In this document: positions 50,031-64,000 of the stretch, in pieces
Layout: each line of letters begins with the position of its first letter
How positions within the stretch are numbered: position 1 is the stretch's first letter
Assembly: GCA_000499405.2 (NCBI GenBank)
Contig: HG738137.1
Coordinates: forward strand, 12,088,121-12,152,120
DNA length: 64,000 bases
Direction of reading: 5' to 3'
DNA from: Onchocerca volvulus
Taxonomy: Eukaryota > Nematoda > Chromadorea > Rhabditida > Onchocercidae
Program-made: the position numbers and the translations under genes
Notes under the pieces: model-generated
Told to the model about the DNA's origin: nothing
Seen by the model: only the letters and a program-made list of their open reading frames with translations
The model's database searches: none

Positions 50031-51331
50031 TGATGCAAAAGCAGAAAGGAATCAAAGTTTATAGTATTATATTGGCTATATATTTACATGGAAAATCTTT
50101 CGAACCGTTAACATTTGTTTCAGTTTTCTAAATTTCGATCTCTTATTACTTCTTGCTTGTTATTAATGGAAATTTAAAATCACTTAAAATTTATTTATGC
50201 AAAATAGAAAATTTTCACTTCTGTAAACGGTTTCTTTTTTTTTTTTTTTCAGACATATTTACATATGTTTTTCCAATTTGATTATGTTGTATGCGGTTCA
50301 TTTTTTTTTTATTTTTTCATTGCTATTTGTTTATTTTTTGTTTTTCTTTTTTTTTTTCTTATGAAAAATTGAATAAATAGAGCAGAAAATGTTTACAACA
50401 TATATTACTAGAAAAAAAAAAAATGCAATTATCAATCGAAAAATTACAAATTAATCCTATCATATCTCTTTCTTTTTCTTTCATTACACTTTAATTTATG
50501 ATATCCGGTCGAAATGATAATGAAATTTTTGATAATATTTGATTAAATATAAAAGATTGCATACATATCCTTACCTGAATTCTTTTGAATGAAATATTTG
50601 TCCAAATTTGAATACATCATAAATATAGAGACGGACAATAAGTGTACAATTTCAAGTTGCTAATAATTTTTAATTTGAAAAAACATTTCATAAAAAACGC
50701 AAATTTGCTATATGCAAACAAGTATTATATAATTAAATCAACAAAAGGAAAAAAAAAATAAAAATAGCATAAAAATTAAATGAACGAAGTGATTCCTCTT
50801 CCTCATTTCCGTTTTCGGAATCGCAAGAAACGAGTAATTAAGATATCGATTTTTTGTTGATTGAAAATATCAAATTTGATATTTCATGCATTTTTTATAA
50901 AATGGCTATTATCTATTCATTTAATGTTTTCTTCTTTTTCTTTTTTTTTTTTTTTTTTTCTTATCAGAATATGTTGATATGTTTAAAGTGAAAATGCTAT
51001 TCGGAAATAATTTCAACAAACTAACATTATAACATTTGAAAACAGATAACTCGGCAACGTACAAAGAGATTTCAAGCAATAGATTGATTAATTGCTGTGC
51101 ACATCAAATAATATAACATATTGCTAATTTTGATTACAGATTGAAATTGATGTTAGATTTTTAGAATAACAGTGAAATAAATTGAAATAATCGATTAAAA
51201 ACAAAAAAAAAAAAGAAAAAAAAGAAAAATAATCCCGGAATTTCGTAGTATAGATTGATGCCAATTGCATATTTACAACTTCATAAGCTCGTAAAAAACT
51301 TGAGAACCATTTTTTGAAGTAGAAAATTTTT

Positions 51332-51396
<65 letters not shown>

Positions 51397-51810
51397 ATTA
51401 AAACCTGAAATAACTTAAGATTACCATATTTTTGCATAAGATAATGAAAATAAGAAGTATTCATAAGAAAAATAAACAAACATTATAGAATATTTAAAAT
51501 AGAAATTTGCAAAGAAAAATAAAGATATTTTTTTATAATCTTTAGACAATTCCCTGTACCATTCGTGTTTCTTTATATAAAAAAAAAACAAATCATGAAT
51601 AAATGTGTAAAGAGTACAACATTACAATTTAGTATGATAAAGTTTATGATATATAATCACCTCATCGAAATAGTAATATTTAAGCGGAAGAGCAATAGAA
51701 CAGGTAGTAAAAACAGAGGAAGAACAGGAATACTGAAATCTTTCCCTTATTTTTTATGATATAAAATTCTTTCAATTAAATTTCATTCAACATCACATTG
51801 ATAATAATTT
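50031..51810. other. Convergent intergenic region between lsm-6 and pmr-1
   Basis: 3' flanks of two genes that point towards each other. No exon was supported. Poly(T) runs and the 61-nt poly(A) tract at 51334-51394 dominate. Confidence 0.6.
51334..51394. repeat. poly(A) tract, 61 nt
   Basis: Continuous A run of 61 bases in the pmr-1 3' flank. It could be a retroposed tail or simple slippage; no element body was recognised beside it. Confidence 0.93.
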
Positions 51811-63923
<12,113 letters not shown>

Positions 63924-64000
63924 TTCGTTTTTTTCTCGTTTGTTTTATGAATCAAACTATAGTGTATTTAATAAAATAATTAAATTTGACGATTAAAATA
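63924..64000 (-). promoter_or_regulatory. 5' flank of pmr-1 (partial)
   Basis: The sequence just upstream of the pmr-1 start on the minus strand, truncated by the window end. No splice acceptor or promoter element is evident in these 77 bases; the true 5' end lies outside. Confidence 0.3.

Overview
The window is AT-rich eukaryotic DNA, about three-quarters A+T, most likely from a nematode and plausibly a filarial or other spirurid worm. The evidence is an animal-specific AP-2 transcription factor, many small exons, 3' splice sites that are nearly all T-rich tracts ending in CAG, long homopolymer runs, and a start codon placed directly after a 3' splice site (a nematode trans-splicing signature). 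The genus is inference.

Layout: (1) 1-1860: possible 3' end of an unidentified plus-strand gene; then gene-poor repeats to about 13.4 kb. (2) 13.4-25.2 kb, plus strand: a TFAP2/APTF (AP-2) gene with ten coding exons, about 398 residues. Its fifth intron is almost filled by a decayed Helitron rolling-circle transposon holding recognisable fragments of the Helitron replication/helicase protein. (3) 25.2-42.4 kb: mostly non-coding, with a second Helitron-derived element (31.6-32.7 kb), a reverse-orientation fragment (40.05-40.23 kb), several degenerate tandem repeats and a few tiny candidate exons. (4) 42.46-45.91 kb, plus: a CDC34/UBE2R-type ubiquitin-conjugating enzyme (ubc-3), seven exons, 247 residues. 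(5) 49.13-50.03 kb, plus: LSM6 (lsm-6), three exons, 77 residues. (6) 51.81-63.92 kb, minus: a secretory-pathway Ca2+/Mn2+ P-type ATPase (SPCA, pmr-1), twenty-one exons, about 1,029 residues in my model.

The four identified genes are unrelated housekeeping or developmental functions and form no pathway: transcription factor, ubiquitin transfer, U6 snRNA/mRNA-decay ring, Golgi ion pump. All exon models were built by hand from splice signals, reading phase and protein-family memory; the phases join without a break in all four. No novel multi-gene system is apparent. The most interesting material is the Helitron family, with at least four related segments here, and several hairpin or foldback elements in introns and flanks.
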